A DNA stretch of 60,000 bases from Hydractinia symbiolongicarpus (Eukaryota; Cnidaria; Hydrozoa; Anthoathecata; Hydractiniidae). The stretch covers positions 7,008,001 to 7,068,000 of the forward strand of contig NC_079885.1 of assembly GCF_029227915.1 (NCBI RefSeq). The letters are read 5' to 3'. Every line of letters starts with the position of its first letter. Position 1 is the first letter of the stretch. The translations under genes were made by a program, and so were the position numbers. Positions 23,793 to 31,131 of this stretch are shown here, one piece after another. The notes under the pieces are model-generated. The model ran no database searches and was not told the DNA's origin. It saw nothing but the letters and a program-made list of their open reading frames with translations.

Positions 23793-24341
23793 ATGTCAGA
23801 ACTGAATGAAATTTTAGACGTCTTAGACACACCGTCACCAGCAATGAGAAAGCGGGAAAAAGTCAAGCAAAACTTGAGTCTCGTCAACTCTCTGGGAAAA
23901 AAGCAGTGGACGCCTGAGTTGCTGGATAAAGCGACAGAGAAACAACTTGACAAGCTCTTGAAGAAGCTCGAGCCACAAGCGCAAAAATCAGCAGCAAAAG
24001 ACTTGCTGTCGAAAATGTCAGGTGTTAACAATTTTCAGACCATGATGAGCGACATAAACGCAAACTTTCTGATTCAAAACTCGACTTCGGAGTTGATTGG
24101 TAATGTAACGGAGAAATTGCCATCGTTCACAGGGAACCATCCGATGGAAGTTGCAGGGTCATACATGTATGAAAAGTGCGGGCTGTGGCTCGCTCCCGTC
24201 TCTCTGTTTTGCACAGTTTTCAACCATCTGAACTGGAAAAAATTCAGCGAAATTGCCGAGGAGCGTCAAGCGCAAATCAAACTGCGAAAAGATTTTCCGG
24301 ATGAAATAGAACCAAGTTTCGCAGAGCAGAAGCCGTCTTGA
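23793..24341 (+). CDS. Polinton protein of unknown function, charged helical
   Basis: Start taken at the ATG 23,793 (MSELNEILDVLD), giving 182 aa; the open frame reaches back to 23,712 through a hydrophobic, non-homologous-looking stretch that could be leader. The N-terminal half is lysine-rich and helical with a likely coiled coil (LDKATEKQLDKLLKKLEPQ). The middle has a short moderately hydrophobic stretch (GLWLAPVSLFCTVF). I recognise no domain. It lies between the polymerase and a membrane-protein gene, both read the same way. It could be a terminal or core protein, but nothing proves this. A TTTGTA...TACAAA dyad follows the stop (24,356-24,380). Confidence 0.6.
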   Translation: MSELNEILDVLDTPSPAMRKREKVKQNLSLVNSLGKKQWTPELLDKATEKQLDKLLKKLEPQAQKSAAKDLLSKMSGVNNFQTMMSDINANFLIQNSTSELIGNVTEKLPSFTGNHPMEVAGSYMYEKCGLWLAPVSLFCTVFNHLNWKKFSEIAEERQAQIKLRKDFPDEIEPSFAEQKPS

Positions 24342-24383
24342 TGTAAAAAAAAGATTTTTGTACGTCTCACGACTTACAAATAA

Positions 24384-24710
24384 ATGAGTGAATCTAACCA
24401 AGTTATAACCAAGAAGAATGAGGGTCGTGTTGCTGCTGGCAAGAGACTTGCAGAATGGAACAGGGCAAACAAGGCCAAGTTGAAGCAAGTACCTGCTCGG
24501 GTCGAGACAAGTGAGAATTCAAGTACCCCAGCAAGTACTTCGCAAGAGGGTCAGGAACCTGTCGCAGGTCCTCACAAGTTCAGTGCATATCTCTATGGCG
24601 CTGGAGGTATTGCCGTACTTGCCGTTTGCGTGGCAGTCTATTATATAAAGCCTAGCGTCTCCGCACGTGCGGAAGGGCCGTCTCAGCAGCAAAAAGCCTT
24701 CGAAAATTGA
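24384..24710 (+). CDS. Single-span membrane protein, Polinton type
   Basis: A 108-aa protein. A basic N-terminus (GRVAAGKRLAEWNRANKAK) precedes a Ser/Thr/Gln-rich linker. One clear transmembrane segment follows (GAGGIAVLAVCVAVYYI, about residues 73-89), then a short tail. The AAGKRLAEWN motif recurs in small proteins of cnidarian Polintons as I recall them; their role is unknown but a virion membrane component is plausible. It begins 42 bp after the preceding stop. Confidence 0.6.
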   Translation: MSESNQVITKKNEGRVAAGKRLAEWNRANKAKLKQVPARVETSENSSTPASTSQEGQEPVAGPHKFSAYLYGAGGIAVLAVCVAVYYIKPSVSARAEGPSQQQKAFEN

Positions 24711-24752
24711 CATTTTTCACATGCGATAAATAATAAAGGAGCACCAAAGAGT

Positions 24753-24982
24753 ATGAGAAAGACATAGTTGATTCCTTGTGGGAAGCTGGTAGACTAGTAT
24801 CCTATACTATTCTCTTGGCGCTAGGCGGGAAAATAGTTCTGGGAGTTTCTAGACCGGGGGCTAAGATGGACATGGAGGACGGGTTGAAGCTCGCTGGCTA
24901 TATGACAGTAGCGATATTATTAGACGATTACGCGATAAAACATCAGTGGTATAAACGTTCCCTAATGCCTCCGAAAGTCTAG
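24753..24982 (+). pseudogene. Small membrane protein, start out of frame
   Basis: The frame of 24,755-24,982 encodes about 75 residues with two hydrophobic segments (SYTILLALGGKIVLGV and KLAGYMTVAILL) and a basic end (WYKRSLMPPKV). It has no in-frame ATG before the internal one at MDMEDG. The ATG at 24,753 is in another frame and stops after four codons. A 1-bp indel just after the start is the simplest reading. It directly precedes the ATPase gene (12 bp). Confidence 0.5.
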
Positions 24983-24994
24983 CTTTGAATAAAT

Positions 24995-25587
24995 ATGACT
25001 CTTATCAAAGACCCGCATACGACAATCTTCACCGGGCCTACAAGTTGCGGCAAGAACCAACGAGTGCTCGACCTCCTTGAGAACGAGTACAGACATCATT
25101 TCGACAATATTGTAATTCTCTGCCCTACTCTCCGCTGGAACAAGACCTATCTCGAGAGGTCCTCGCTGTGGAAAGATGACTACGTGTCCATGGTGGAGCC
25201 CAAGGAGCAGCTGTTCGAGTGGATCCAAAAACTGTCGTCGTTGCTGGCGGGCGTAGAGACGCTCTTCATCATTGACGATATGATAGCTGACGAGAGTCTC
25301 GACAAAAAACGTCAATCCCTGCTTGAGCTTGCCATAAGCGGTAGACATCGCAAACACAGTCTCTGGTTACTCACTCAAAGCTACACGGCCATTTCGAAGA
25401 ACCTTCAAAGGCAAAAAAGCAGCTATTCATGTGGTACCCCTCGGAAAGGAGCGACATGAAAATGGTAGACGAAGAGACAAATATAATCAACGACTGGGAG
25501 ACTATCAAGACTGAATTGAAAAAGTCCAAGCATGCATGCTTGTACGTAAGACTGGAGCATCCTAGAAGTTACAAGATTGTTGGTTAG
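24995..25587 (+). pseudogene. A32/FtsK-like genome-packaging ATPase, frameshifted
   Basis: P-loop ATPase expected to pump element DNA into capsids. Walker A is GPTSCGKN (residues 14-21), Walker B is LFIIDD (about 90-95), and the SGRHRKHSLWLLTQSY sensor/arginine region is typical of the A32/HerA-FtsK family. The start frame ends at 25,459. Around 25,410-25,420, at an AAAAAA run, the conserved sequence passes to another frame (MWYPSERSD...) that stops at 25,587. A one-base loss in the A run is likely; it could be a true mutation or a sequencing error. The catalytic motifs lie upstream of the break. Confidence 0.85.
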
Positions 25588-25608
25588 ACTCTTGACATAT
25601 AAGAAAAG

Positions 25609-25791
25609 ATGGATAATGAGAGCGTAATTAAAGCTGTGTATCAAGCTCTTTTGAGAGCCCACAGCAGACTGATAGATGCAGTGCATGATGACGATGACAG
25701 CAAACTGGTAAACACGACTCGGGATATTGAAGAGTTATACAAAAAATATCCATGGCTTCCTCAGCTTGGTGTTGGTTATTGGACCTCGTAA
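25609..25791 (+). CDS. Small acidic Polinton ORF
   Basis: A 60-aa protein, mostly helical, with a DAVHDDDDSK acidic stretch. The ATG follows ATATAAGAAAAG by a few bases, like the other TATAAGA-led genes of this element. The last 20 codons and the downstream hairpin and promoter are copied as a non-coding block at 27,527-27,631. Function unknown. Confidence 0.45.
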   Translation: MDNESVIKAVYQALLRAHSRLIDAVHDDDDSKLVNTTRDIEELYKKYPWLPQLGVGYWTS

Positions 25792-25818
25792 TTTTGTGAC
25801 ATTTTGTGAATCACAAAA
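25792..25818. terminator. 3' hairpin TTTTGTGA/TCACAAAA
   Basis: Perfect 8-bp stem beginning at the stop of the 25,609 ORF. One of a series of gene-end hairpins in this element. Confidence 0.6.
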
Positions 25819-25824
25819 TCCCTA

Positions 25825-25847
25825 GTTGAGCCTTGGCGTGTATAAGA
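25825..25847 (+). promoter_or_regulatory. Shared promoter motif, copy 1 (before fic)
   Basis: GAGCCTTGGCGTGTATAAGA, 70 bp before the Fic ATG. The same motif stands immediately before both BRO genes. TATAAGA could be a TATA box, or its TAAG could be a late-type initiator. Confidence 0.6.
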
Positions 25848-25916
25848 TTTGCTTGTCTTCCATTTTGAGATAATGATCACTAACCATTTCCTACTTGGAG
25901 CCAGGTACTTAACAAA

Positions 25917-26630
25917 ATGGAAAAATTGAAAAGGCAGCATTGGATGGCAAACGAGGACGAGTACCAAAATGTTTTGAGAAAGACTGCGACGCTAGCCAAA
26001 CTCTCGCGAAAGCGAAAAAACCACGCAACTGAGACTTGGAACCTGATGCAAGATCCTGAAGACGCACATCTTGACGACAAGACGAAAAGTTTCAAAAGGC
26101 AGATGATAAACTTTATGCGCGCTCTAAACTGGATGCAGTGCTGCGGGCGCCTCACGCCTGACAAAATCCAGACTGTCCATGAGATCATGATGCGCGGAGA
26201 AAAACACAGGGACGGCAAACCCGTGCTGACAGGGAAATACAGGACGACTAACGCTGGTTTTCACGAATTTGCCCCTGTTTCTGCAATCCCAGGGTTAGTG
26301 ACAGACGCCCTGGATCGATACTACTCTACAGAGACTGACGATCCGATATGGAACGCGGTGAGGTTGTTTATAGACTTGATTAATATCCATCCATTCGAAG
26401 ATGGGAACGGGAGGTTGTGTAGGCTCGTTATCTCACATGTACTTGTGGAGAGTGGAATGAGTCTCTTTCCAGTTTTGCTTAGTTCGTTCCACAAACGCGG
26501 CAGGCGCCATTACATTCAGGCTGTTAAAAGGTTTGAAGAGAGACCGTCGCTACTCTACACGATGGTCTGCAAGTCTTTGGTGAAGGTATGGGATAATTTC
26601 GAGCAAAACTTGGCTCTACTAGAAAACTGA
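25917..26630 (+). CDS. Fic-domain protein (AMP-transferase-like)
   Basis: A 237-aa protein. The catalytic Fic motif HPFEDGNGRLCR is complete (about residues 160-171): His, acidic residue, GNGR and the second Arg are all present. A GKYR and FAPVSAIP segment upstream fits the Fic core. A helix rich in charged residues covers the first 90 residues; no clear inhibitory (S/T)xxxE(G/N) helix could be recognised. Fic enzymes transfer AMP or related groups to hydroxyl side chains of target proteins. In a mobile viral element this suggests modification of a host or viral protein, but the target is unknown. The ORF is uninterrupted while the core replication genes around it are broken. Confidence 0.85.
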   Translation: MEKLKRQHWMANEDEYQNVLRKTATLAKLSRKRKNHATETWNLMQDPEDAHLDDKTKSFKRQMINFMRALNWMQCCGRLTPDKIQTVHEIMMRGEKHRDGKPVLTGKYRTTNAGFHEFAPVSAIPGLVTDALDRYYSTETDDPIWNAVRLFIDLINIHPFEDGNGRLCRLVISHVLVESGMSLFPVLLSSFHKRGRRHYIQAVKRFEERPSLLYTMVCKSLVKVWDNFEQNLALLEN

Positions 26631-26636
26631 TTCCTC

Positions 26637-26659
26637 GTTGAGCCTTGGCGTGTATAAGA
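26637..26659 (+). promoter_or_regulatory. Shared promoter motif, copy 2 (before BRO-A)
   Basis: GAGCCTTGGCGTGTATAAGA, ending 2 bp before the ATG at 26,662. If TATAAGA were a TATA box the start of transcription would fall inside the gene, so an initiator role (TAAG) is more likely. Confidence 0.6.
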
Positions 26660-26661
26660 AG

Positions 26662-27491
26662 ATGTCTCTTGTGGTTGATTACTTTGAAGGAAAAGATCAT
26701 TCCTTATTCAGGATAAAGGTCAATGCATCGTTGCCTCCGATGTTTGGAGAGCCGCGGGCTATAACGATAATCGTGATGGTAGAAAAGCTATTTAGGCACA
26801 TGTACCGGAGAAGCATGTAAAGCGGGCCTGGGAGGTTAAAAGTACCGCAGAAGACAAGGGGGTCGATATCGACCCCCTTCATCCAGACACGATGTTACTG
26901 TCAGAACCCGGTCTCTATTGCTTCCTTTTAAGGTGTAAGAAACCCAAGGCAGAACCATTTTTGGATTGGATTGTTGAAGAGGTGCTACCCAAAGAAATGC
27001 GAAAGCTTGCCGCAGCCATTGAAGAAAATCAAGCGGCGCTGGCTCTGCTCACCGACGACTTGGAGGACAAAGATCGTCGAATTTTTACCCTAGAGGAAGA
27101 TGTTGACGACAGAAATCGAACGATAGCCGTACAAGAGCAAGAAATCACAGAGCTACGACAGCGACATGTTCCACGTGCGCAAGATCCTCGAAAAGACAAC
27201 GCGATCATGATTTACCGCAAGCATACTACACCAGACGATGATCAGTGCCATCGTCTTCCCTACTACTGTGCACGTGTTCAAAGACGGAAAATCTCCACCA
27301 AAAGGAGATGGCTTAGGGACAACTATCCAAACTGTAAAGAGATTGTGGTCATCGATAATCCCAACGCGATGCACGCGTTCAATCGATTCGAAGAGGAAGG
27401 ACACGTAGAACGGTATCAATGCCACATTCGACTCATCGATCTTACTCGCGACGACTTGTATGACCTGGGAGTGCCTGCGCTCGAAGACTAG
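26662..27491 (+). pseudogene. BRO-N protein A, frameshift and stop
   Basis: Paralogue of the gene at 27,635. It starts MSLVVDYFEGK like its neighbour, then loses frame near 26,690-26,710. The proper frame (VASDVWRAAGY) continues but meets a TAG near 26,793, and an open frame resumes to 27,491. The resumed part has the BRO-N hallmark EPGLYCFLLRCKKPKAEPFL, a coiled-coil stretch (LTDDLEDKDRRIFTLEEDV) and a distinct C-terminal domain. BRO-N proteins bind DNA in baculoviruses and other large DNA viruses. Two lesions indicate loss of function. Confidence 0.8.
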
Positions 27492-27499
27492 CGAGACTC

Positions 27500-27525
27500 T
27501 TTTGTAGCTTCACGAGGCTACAAAA
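27500..27525. terminator. 3' hairpin TTTTGTAGC/GCTACAAAA
   Basis: Perfect 9-bp stem with an 8-nt loop, 9 bp after the stop of BRO-A. Confidence 0.65.
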
Positions 27526-27571
27526 ATATCCATGGCTTCCTCAGCCTGGTGCTCATTATTGGATCCAGTAA

Positions 27572-27600
27572 TTTTGTGACTTTTTTTGCGAATCACAAAA
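27572..27600. terminator. 3' hairpin TTTTGTGA/TCACAAAA in cassette 2
   Basis: Perfect 8-bp stem, loop 13 nt, just before the third promoter motif. Confidence 0.55.
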
Positions 27601-27608
27601 AAACTGTG

Positions 27609-27631
27609 GTTGAGCCTTGGCGTGTATAAGA
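27609..27631 (+). promoter_or_regulatory. Shared promoter motif, copy 3 (before BRO-B)
   Basis: GAGCCTTGGCGTGTATAAGA ending 3 bp before the ATG at 27,635, the same geometry as BRO-A. Confidence 0.6.
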
Positions 27632-27634
27632 AAG

Positions 27635-28357
27635 ATGTCTCTTGTGGTTGATTACTTTGAAGGAAAGCAAGTCCGATCATTCTTTGTTCATTATAAAGGT
27701 GAATGCATTGTTGCCTCCGATGTTTGGAGAGCCGCGGGCTATAAGCGGGAGGCGGGAGTAAAAGCCCTTCAGAGACTTGTTCCCGACAAGTACAAAATAC
27801 GGCTTGGCGACGCTGTTGTTGCTGAGCTCGATGAGGTGGACAGATCTGTCCACCCAAACACAGTTTTGCTGACAAAGCCAGGCCTTTATTGCTTCCTCTT
27901 GAGGTGTGGTAGACCTGAAGCAGAACCATTTTTGGATTGGGTTGTTAAGGAAAAGGAAGCGGCGCTGGTTCTGCGCAACAACGACTTGGAGTACAAGGAT
28001 CGAACGATAGCCGCACAAGAGCAAGAAATCATAGAGCTACGACAGCGACATGTTCCATGTGCGCAAGATCCTCGAAAGGATAATGGGATGGTTATAATCC
28101 AAAAGAATAACAACGATGAATATCCGTATGTCGCTATATGTGGGCAACAGGGCTATGTAGCGCAAAAGATTCGCAACAAGTTAACAGATCATCCCAACGG
28201 TCAACTCGTCGTTCTTGCAGAAACTCCAAATGCCATTGTACATTACAACTGGCTCCAAGAGCGTGGATGCATCGAAATAAATCCCGAACGTCTAAAACAC
28301 TTTCGATTAGGTCGTAATTATACACATCAGAGATTGATGGAGCTTGCCGAGATCTAG
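27635..28357 (+). CDS. BRO-N domain protein B (intact)
   Basis: A 240-aa protein. The BRO-N domain covers about residues 1-110, with VASDVWRAAGY, ALQRLVPDKYK, HPNTVLLTKPGLYCFLL and EAEPFLDWVV. A short coiled coil (DRTIAAQEQEIIELRQRH) follows. The C-terminal 90-residue domain (YPYVAICGQQGYV...QRLMELAEI) resembles the second domains attached to BRO-N in iridoviruses and ascoviruses. The start is set by the MSLVVDYFEGK match with BRO-A and by the promoter motif just upstream. DNA binding is expected; whether it regulates the element or the host is unknown. No lesions seen. Confidence 0.85.
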   Translation: MSLVVDYFEGKQVRSFFVHYKGECIVASDVWRAAGYKREAGVKALQRLVPDKYKIRLGDAVVAELDEVDRSVHPNTVLLTKPGLYCFLLRCGRPEAEPFLDWVVKEKEAALVLRNNDLEYKDRTIAAQEQEIIELRQRHVPCAQDPRKDNGMVIIQKNNNDEYPYVAICGQQGYVAQKIRNKLTDHPNGQLVVLAETPNAIVHYNWLQERGCIEINPERLKHFRLGRNYTHQRLMELAEI

Positions 28358-28363
28358 GATTTT

Positions 28364-28395
28364 TTTTTGTAACCCGTCTTGATAGATTACAAAAA
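28364..28395. terminator. 3' hairpin TTTTTGTAA/TTACAAAAA
   Basis: Perfect 9-bp stem starting 7 bp after the BRO-B stop. Confidence 0.65.
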
Positions 28396-28474
28396 CCACG
28401 AAAAAGACACACCTGATAGACGCTGCTTGACCACTTCGGCTGTATGTTAAAAGGTAGATAAATGTCAAAGAAAA

Positions 28475-29029
28475 ATGGAGGCCTATGTAGAGAGCTTGCA
28501 ACTTAGAAACTTTTACGATATTCAGGTACCTGTGCTGAGATGCTGCATCAAGGCAGGATCTACTACCGGTTATTGTTCACAGTGTTTGGAAAATTTTAGA
28601 TTTAGAAATGGACCATACTACGAGGGGTTTGTATATCCAGATGATGACGAGCTTCTAGACAGAGTAGCATCGGGTGAAAAGCCGTGGGCAACAATTCCCT
28701 GTGAGGAGGAAGATGAGGGGATCGAGGCTGATATTAAAGACCGGGATTTGCATATTGTTTCCGCTGAGGTGATCAAGTGGGGGATGCTCTGCTACGAGAT
28801 TATCAAGGATAAGGACTTAAGGCTCTCGGATCTGGCGGACTTGGAGAAAATTGGCGACATACTAAACATTCAAATCGATGAAAGGGCATTGGTTGACATC
28901 ATCGACCTTGTTAGCGAGCTAAATGTTTTCAAGGGAATCTTCTATGGCTATCCACTCTATACCCTACATCCTTATGATTATACCCGCCTTCATCCGATTG
29001 ACGACTCTGAGGACTCCGAGGATGACTAA
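28475..29029 (+). CDS. Acidic Polinton protein, unknown
   Basis: A 184-aa protein with CC...C..C spacing near the N-terminus (CCIKAGSTTGYCSQC), which could bind zinc, then a strongly acidic centre and tail (DDSEDSEDD). I recognise no family. It is the last gene of the rightward block and ends 19 bp before a hairpin. Possible roles such as a DNA mimic or transcription activator are speculation from charge alone. Confidence 0.55.
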   Translation: MEAYVESLQLRNFYDIQVPVLRCCIKAGSTTGYCSQCLENFRFRNGPYYEGFVYPDDDELLDRVASGEKPWATIPCEEEDEGIEADIKDRDLHIVSAEVIKWGMLCYEIIKDKDLRLSDLADLEKIGDILNIQIDERALVDIIDLVSELNVFKGIFYGYPLYTLHPYDYTRLHPIDDSEDSEDD

Positions 29030-29048
29030 GACTTTATGTTGGTAAGTA

Positions 29049-29075
29049 TTAATGTGAGCCACAGGTTCACATTAA
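29049..29075. terminator. Hairpin TTAATGTGA/TCACATTAA
   Basis: Perfect 9-bp stem between the convergent ends of the 28,475 gene (+) and the integrase (-). Confidence 0.65.
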
Positions 29076-29095
29076 CTACGCTTATGGGTATCAAC

Positions 29096-29744
29096 TGAGA
29101 GGTTCCCCGTAGCGGGGAACTAATGGCTCGTGAAATATACCATTTTTTAACCGAGTCAGGAGGCAGCTTCGTGTCTTCAGGAACCCGCAAAAGCTCTTCT
29201 TTCACAAACACACGCTCTGGACCATCTGCAAGGTAGTACATCGTTCGGTTGTCTGGTTCGTTGACGATGCGGTCCAAACGGAACGTTTTTTTCGACCAAA
29301 TCATATCTGTTGCACGTCTTCTCTGATCTCCATGCTCTTCGCCGGGTTGCACCAAATATCGGTAGAGACCATCTGAAAGAGGCTTCTTGTCAGGCTTGTC
29401 AGGCTCGCCACTTTGAACCTGCTGGCAATGTCAATTCCAGTAAGAATGTATTTGTATTTCGAGCCATACAGGCGATCATGAGGCATGCTAAGCAAATCAA
29501 ATTGATGTACTGCATTTGGAACTGTAACGGTGTAATGAGGATGTTTTACCACCTTTGGCCCTGGAATGTGAACCTGCCAGAAGGCCTGGTGGGCAAGGAA
29601 GATTTTGACCTTTTTCATAGACAAACCACTAAGTTCAACAAGTTTTTCAATGGCTTCGTTTCCGATCCAGAAATTTTCAGGGGTATAGTAAATACTGCTC
29701 AATTTTTCTACCTCCTTCTCTGTGGGAATATGTGCTTTCGACAT
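29096..29744 (-). pseudogene. Retroviral-type integrase, catalytic core deleted
   Basis: Would insert the element into the genome. The N-terminal part (29,744 to about 29,370) has a Polinton integrase N-terminus (IYYTPENFWIGNEAI, FLAHQAFWQVH) and the first catalytic Asp region (YKYILTGIDIASRFKV). It then jumps to the C-terminus (MIWSKKTFRLDRIV...VFVKEELLRVPEDT), read in another frame. The segment with the second Asp and the Glu of the DDE triad is missing, roughly 100 or more residues. This is an internal deletion plus frameshift, and the protein cannot be active. A hairpin at 29,102-29,120 marks its 3' end. Confidence 0.88.
29102..29120. terminator. Hairpin GTTCCCCG/CGGGGAAC
   Basis: Perfect 8-bp GC-rich stem with a TAG loop, at the 3' end of the integrase gene (minus strand). 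Confidence 0.6.
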
Positions 29745-29765
29745 GTTTATTATATATCGAAAACA

Positions 29766-29912
29766 TTTTTAGAGGTGTGTAAAATTCTGGGATTTAAAAA
29801 TGTAAACGACGGCAAGGCTGTGTATATTTCAGAGCCTGGTTTGTACCAGCTGGAACTGTGTTCCCCTCTCGGATTATATTCTCATCAAGACTGGAAGCCG
29901 CCGAAGCATTCA
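29766..29912 (+). pseudogene. BRO-N fragment
   Basis: Reads FLEVCKILGFKNVN then AVYISEPGLYQLELCSPLG and QDW, the middle of a BRO-N domain, without start or end. It sits upstream of and divergent from the integrase. It is a third, ruined BRO relic. Confidence 0.6.
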
Positions 29913-29920
29913 GAACGTGG

Positions 29921-29940
29921 GTTTTCGAAATGTCGAAAAC
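29921..29940. terminator. Hairpin GTTTTCGA/TCGAAAAC
   Basis: Perfect 8-bp stem with a 4-nt loop, about 27 bp past the stop of the minus-strand small membrane ORF at 29,968. Confidence 0.5.
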
Positions 29941-29967
29941 ATTTTACATATAACTCCTGTGAAGACG

Positions 29968-30114
29968 CTAGGCGAACTTGTACACTGCAAAACCAAGGAG
30001 GGCTAAGGATCCAACGATGAACGTTAGCTCACCGTCTTGTTGTTGCTTGGAAGGTGTGTAAAAATCGGATAGTTTTGGAGCTTTTTCGATCGTCGCGATA
30101 TAGTACTCCCTCAT
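29968..30114 (-). CDS. 48-aa single-span membrane protein
   Basis: ATG 30,112-30,114, stop TAG 29,968-29,970. A hydrophilic N-terminus (MREYYIATIEKAPKLSDF) is followed by GELTFIVGSLALLGFAVYKF, a clear transmembrane anchor ending two residues before the stop. It lies directly downstream of the capsid gene on the same strand. Likely a virion membrane or minor capsid component, by position and shape only. Confidence 0.6.
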   Translation of the reverse strand: MREYYIATIEKAPKLSDFYTPSKQQQDGELTFIVGSLALLGFAVYKFA

Positions 30115-30118
30115 GCTT

Positions 30119-31131
30119 TCATCGAGCTCCTTCAAGCTCTCTCCAGCTTGCCTTGTTGATGGTTATACCAATCGATCTTTGCCTGCCTGCCTGCCTGATT
30201 TTTTCGATCTTTGGGTTATAAAACACCTCGTTAGCGCCCGAGTAAGCCTTCACTTTTCCAGGGTCTACAAAGAGCAGTAAAACGCCTTTCAAACTTTTTG
30301 CAGGCGTATCAATTTGCAAATTGTAACTTGTGTCAACCTTTTTCATCGTGACAACCTTACTACGGAGAACCCTTTCATAGGGTAGCGCAAAACGACTATA
30401 CCGTGACATCATAGCGCTCGCGAGACCCTCGTTATTAATCTTGTCAAACTCTAGTGCGATATTAGTGATTTTATACGCGGCATCCGGTGGTTTAGCTGCG
30501 GTATTTCCAACAGCTGCCGTACCTCCATCTTTGATAACGTCACCGTACGATGCAAAATGTATAACGAATTGCAGCCTGTCGTATAATCCTGCCTGGTAGA
30601 ACGGCAAGTCTCGTGTTAATTCAAACATTGTCCCCAAGGGCACGCAAAAGGTGCTACCGTAGGCTGCGACGATCGCTTTTTCCCTACCGTGCCTACATGA
30701 TCAGTCGCTTTTACCTGTAGGGCGCGTATTGTACCGTCGTTGGGATTGATCCCCTCTAGGATCAAGTTGTTTTCCCGATGAAACTTGGGCAACCATAGGT
30801 CCTTGTAGGTAGCGAGCACCCTGTAGTCGCTAATATTTTGCACCTCGTTGCCATTCAAAGTGATACGAAGATTTTGCACCAAGGATTTACCTATATTGCT
30901 GACGATAGTGCGCTTTGTGTTTGTTCCCGTAAGTTCTAGATCGAAAAGTAGTTTGATACTACCTGGAAAAATTACATCGTTCTGGCCCATGTTGGGGATG
31001 TCAACATACAAGTCCTCGTTCTGATTAATCGTACTAGGCACATGACTTACTTTTACACGCTGCTTCTTACCTTTCAAAGCCATCATTGTTTTAATCTCCG
31101 CGTAGGGATCGAGCTTAGTTCCGAATATCAT
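30119..31131 (-). pseudogene. Major capsid protein, double jelly-roll type, frameshifted and truncated
   Basis: Two overlapping frames: 31,131-30,616 and 30,643-30,119. The first starts MIFGTKLDPYAEIKTMMALK and contains DLYVDIPNMGQNDVIFPGSI and TYKDLWLPKF. The second has PLGTMFELTRDLPFYQAGL, ITNIALEFDKI and LKGVLLLFVDPG. This is the arrangement of Polinton double jelly-roll capsid proteins. The frame changes at an AAAAA run (30,678-30,682 on the + strand). After NPKIEKI at a (CCTG)n tract near 30,180-30,200 the expected C-terminal third is missing. The protein is therefore broken twice. Confidence 0.82.

Larger units (their letters stand above)
25744..25847 (+). repeat. Intergenic cassette, copy 1 (3' end, hairpin, promoter motif)
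   Basis: About 104 bp repeated at 27,527-27,631: 'aaatatccatggcttcctc' at the left end, a TTTTGTGA...TCACAAAA hairpin in the middle and GCCTTGGCGTGTATAAGA at the right end. It joins the end of one gene to the promoter-like motif of the next. Confidence 0.75.
27527..27631 (+). repeat. Intergenic cassette, copy 2
   Basis: Second copy of 25,744-25,847. Here the left part no longer encodes the end of a protein, but the hairpin (27,572-27,600) and the promoter motif (27,609-27,631) are kept. This points to duplication of a regulatory unit with the BRO gene. Confidence 0.75.

Noticed and set aside
25410-25420. Programmed -1 frameshift in the ATPase at the A run
   Set aside because: The codon phase of the A run does not fit the X XXY YYZ heptamer; an indel is simpler.
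29310-30020. 236-aa plus-strand open frame
   Set aside because: It is mostly the antisense of the integrase gene; only its middle third (29,766-29,912) has a BRO-N-like signal, annotated separately.
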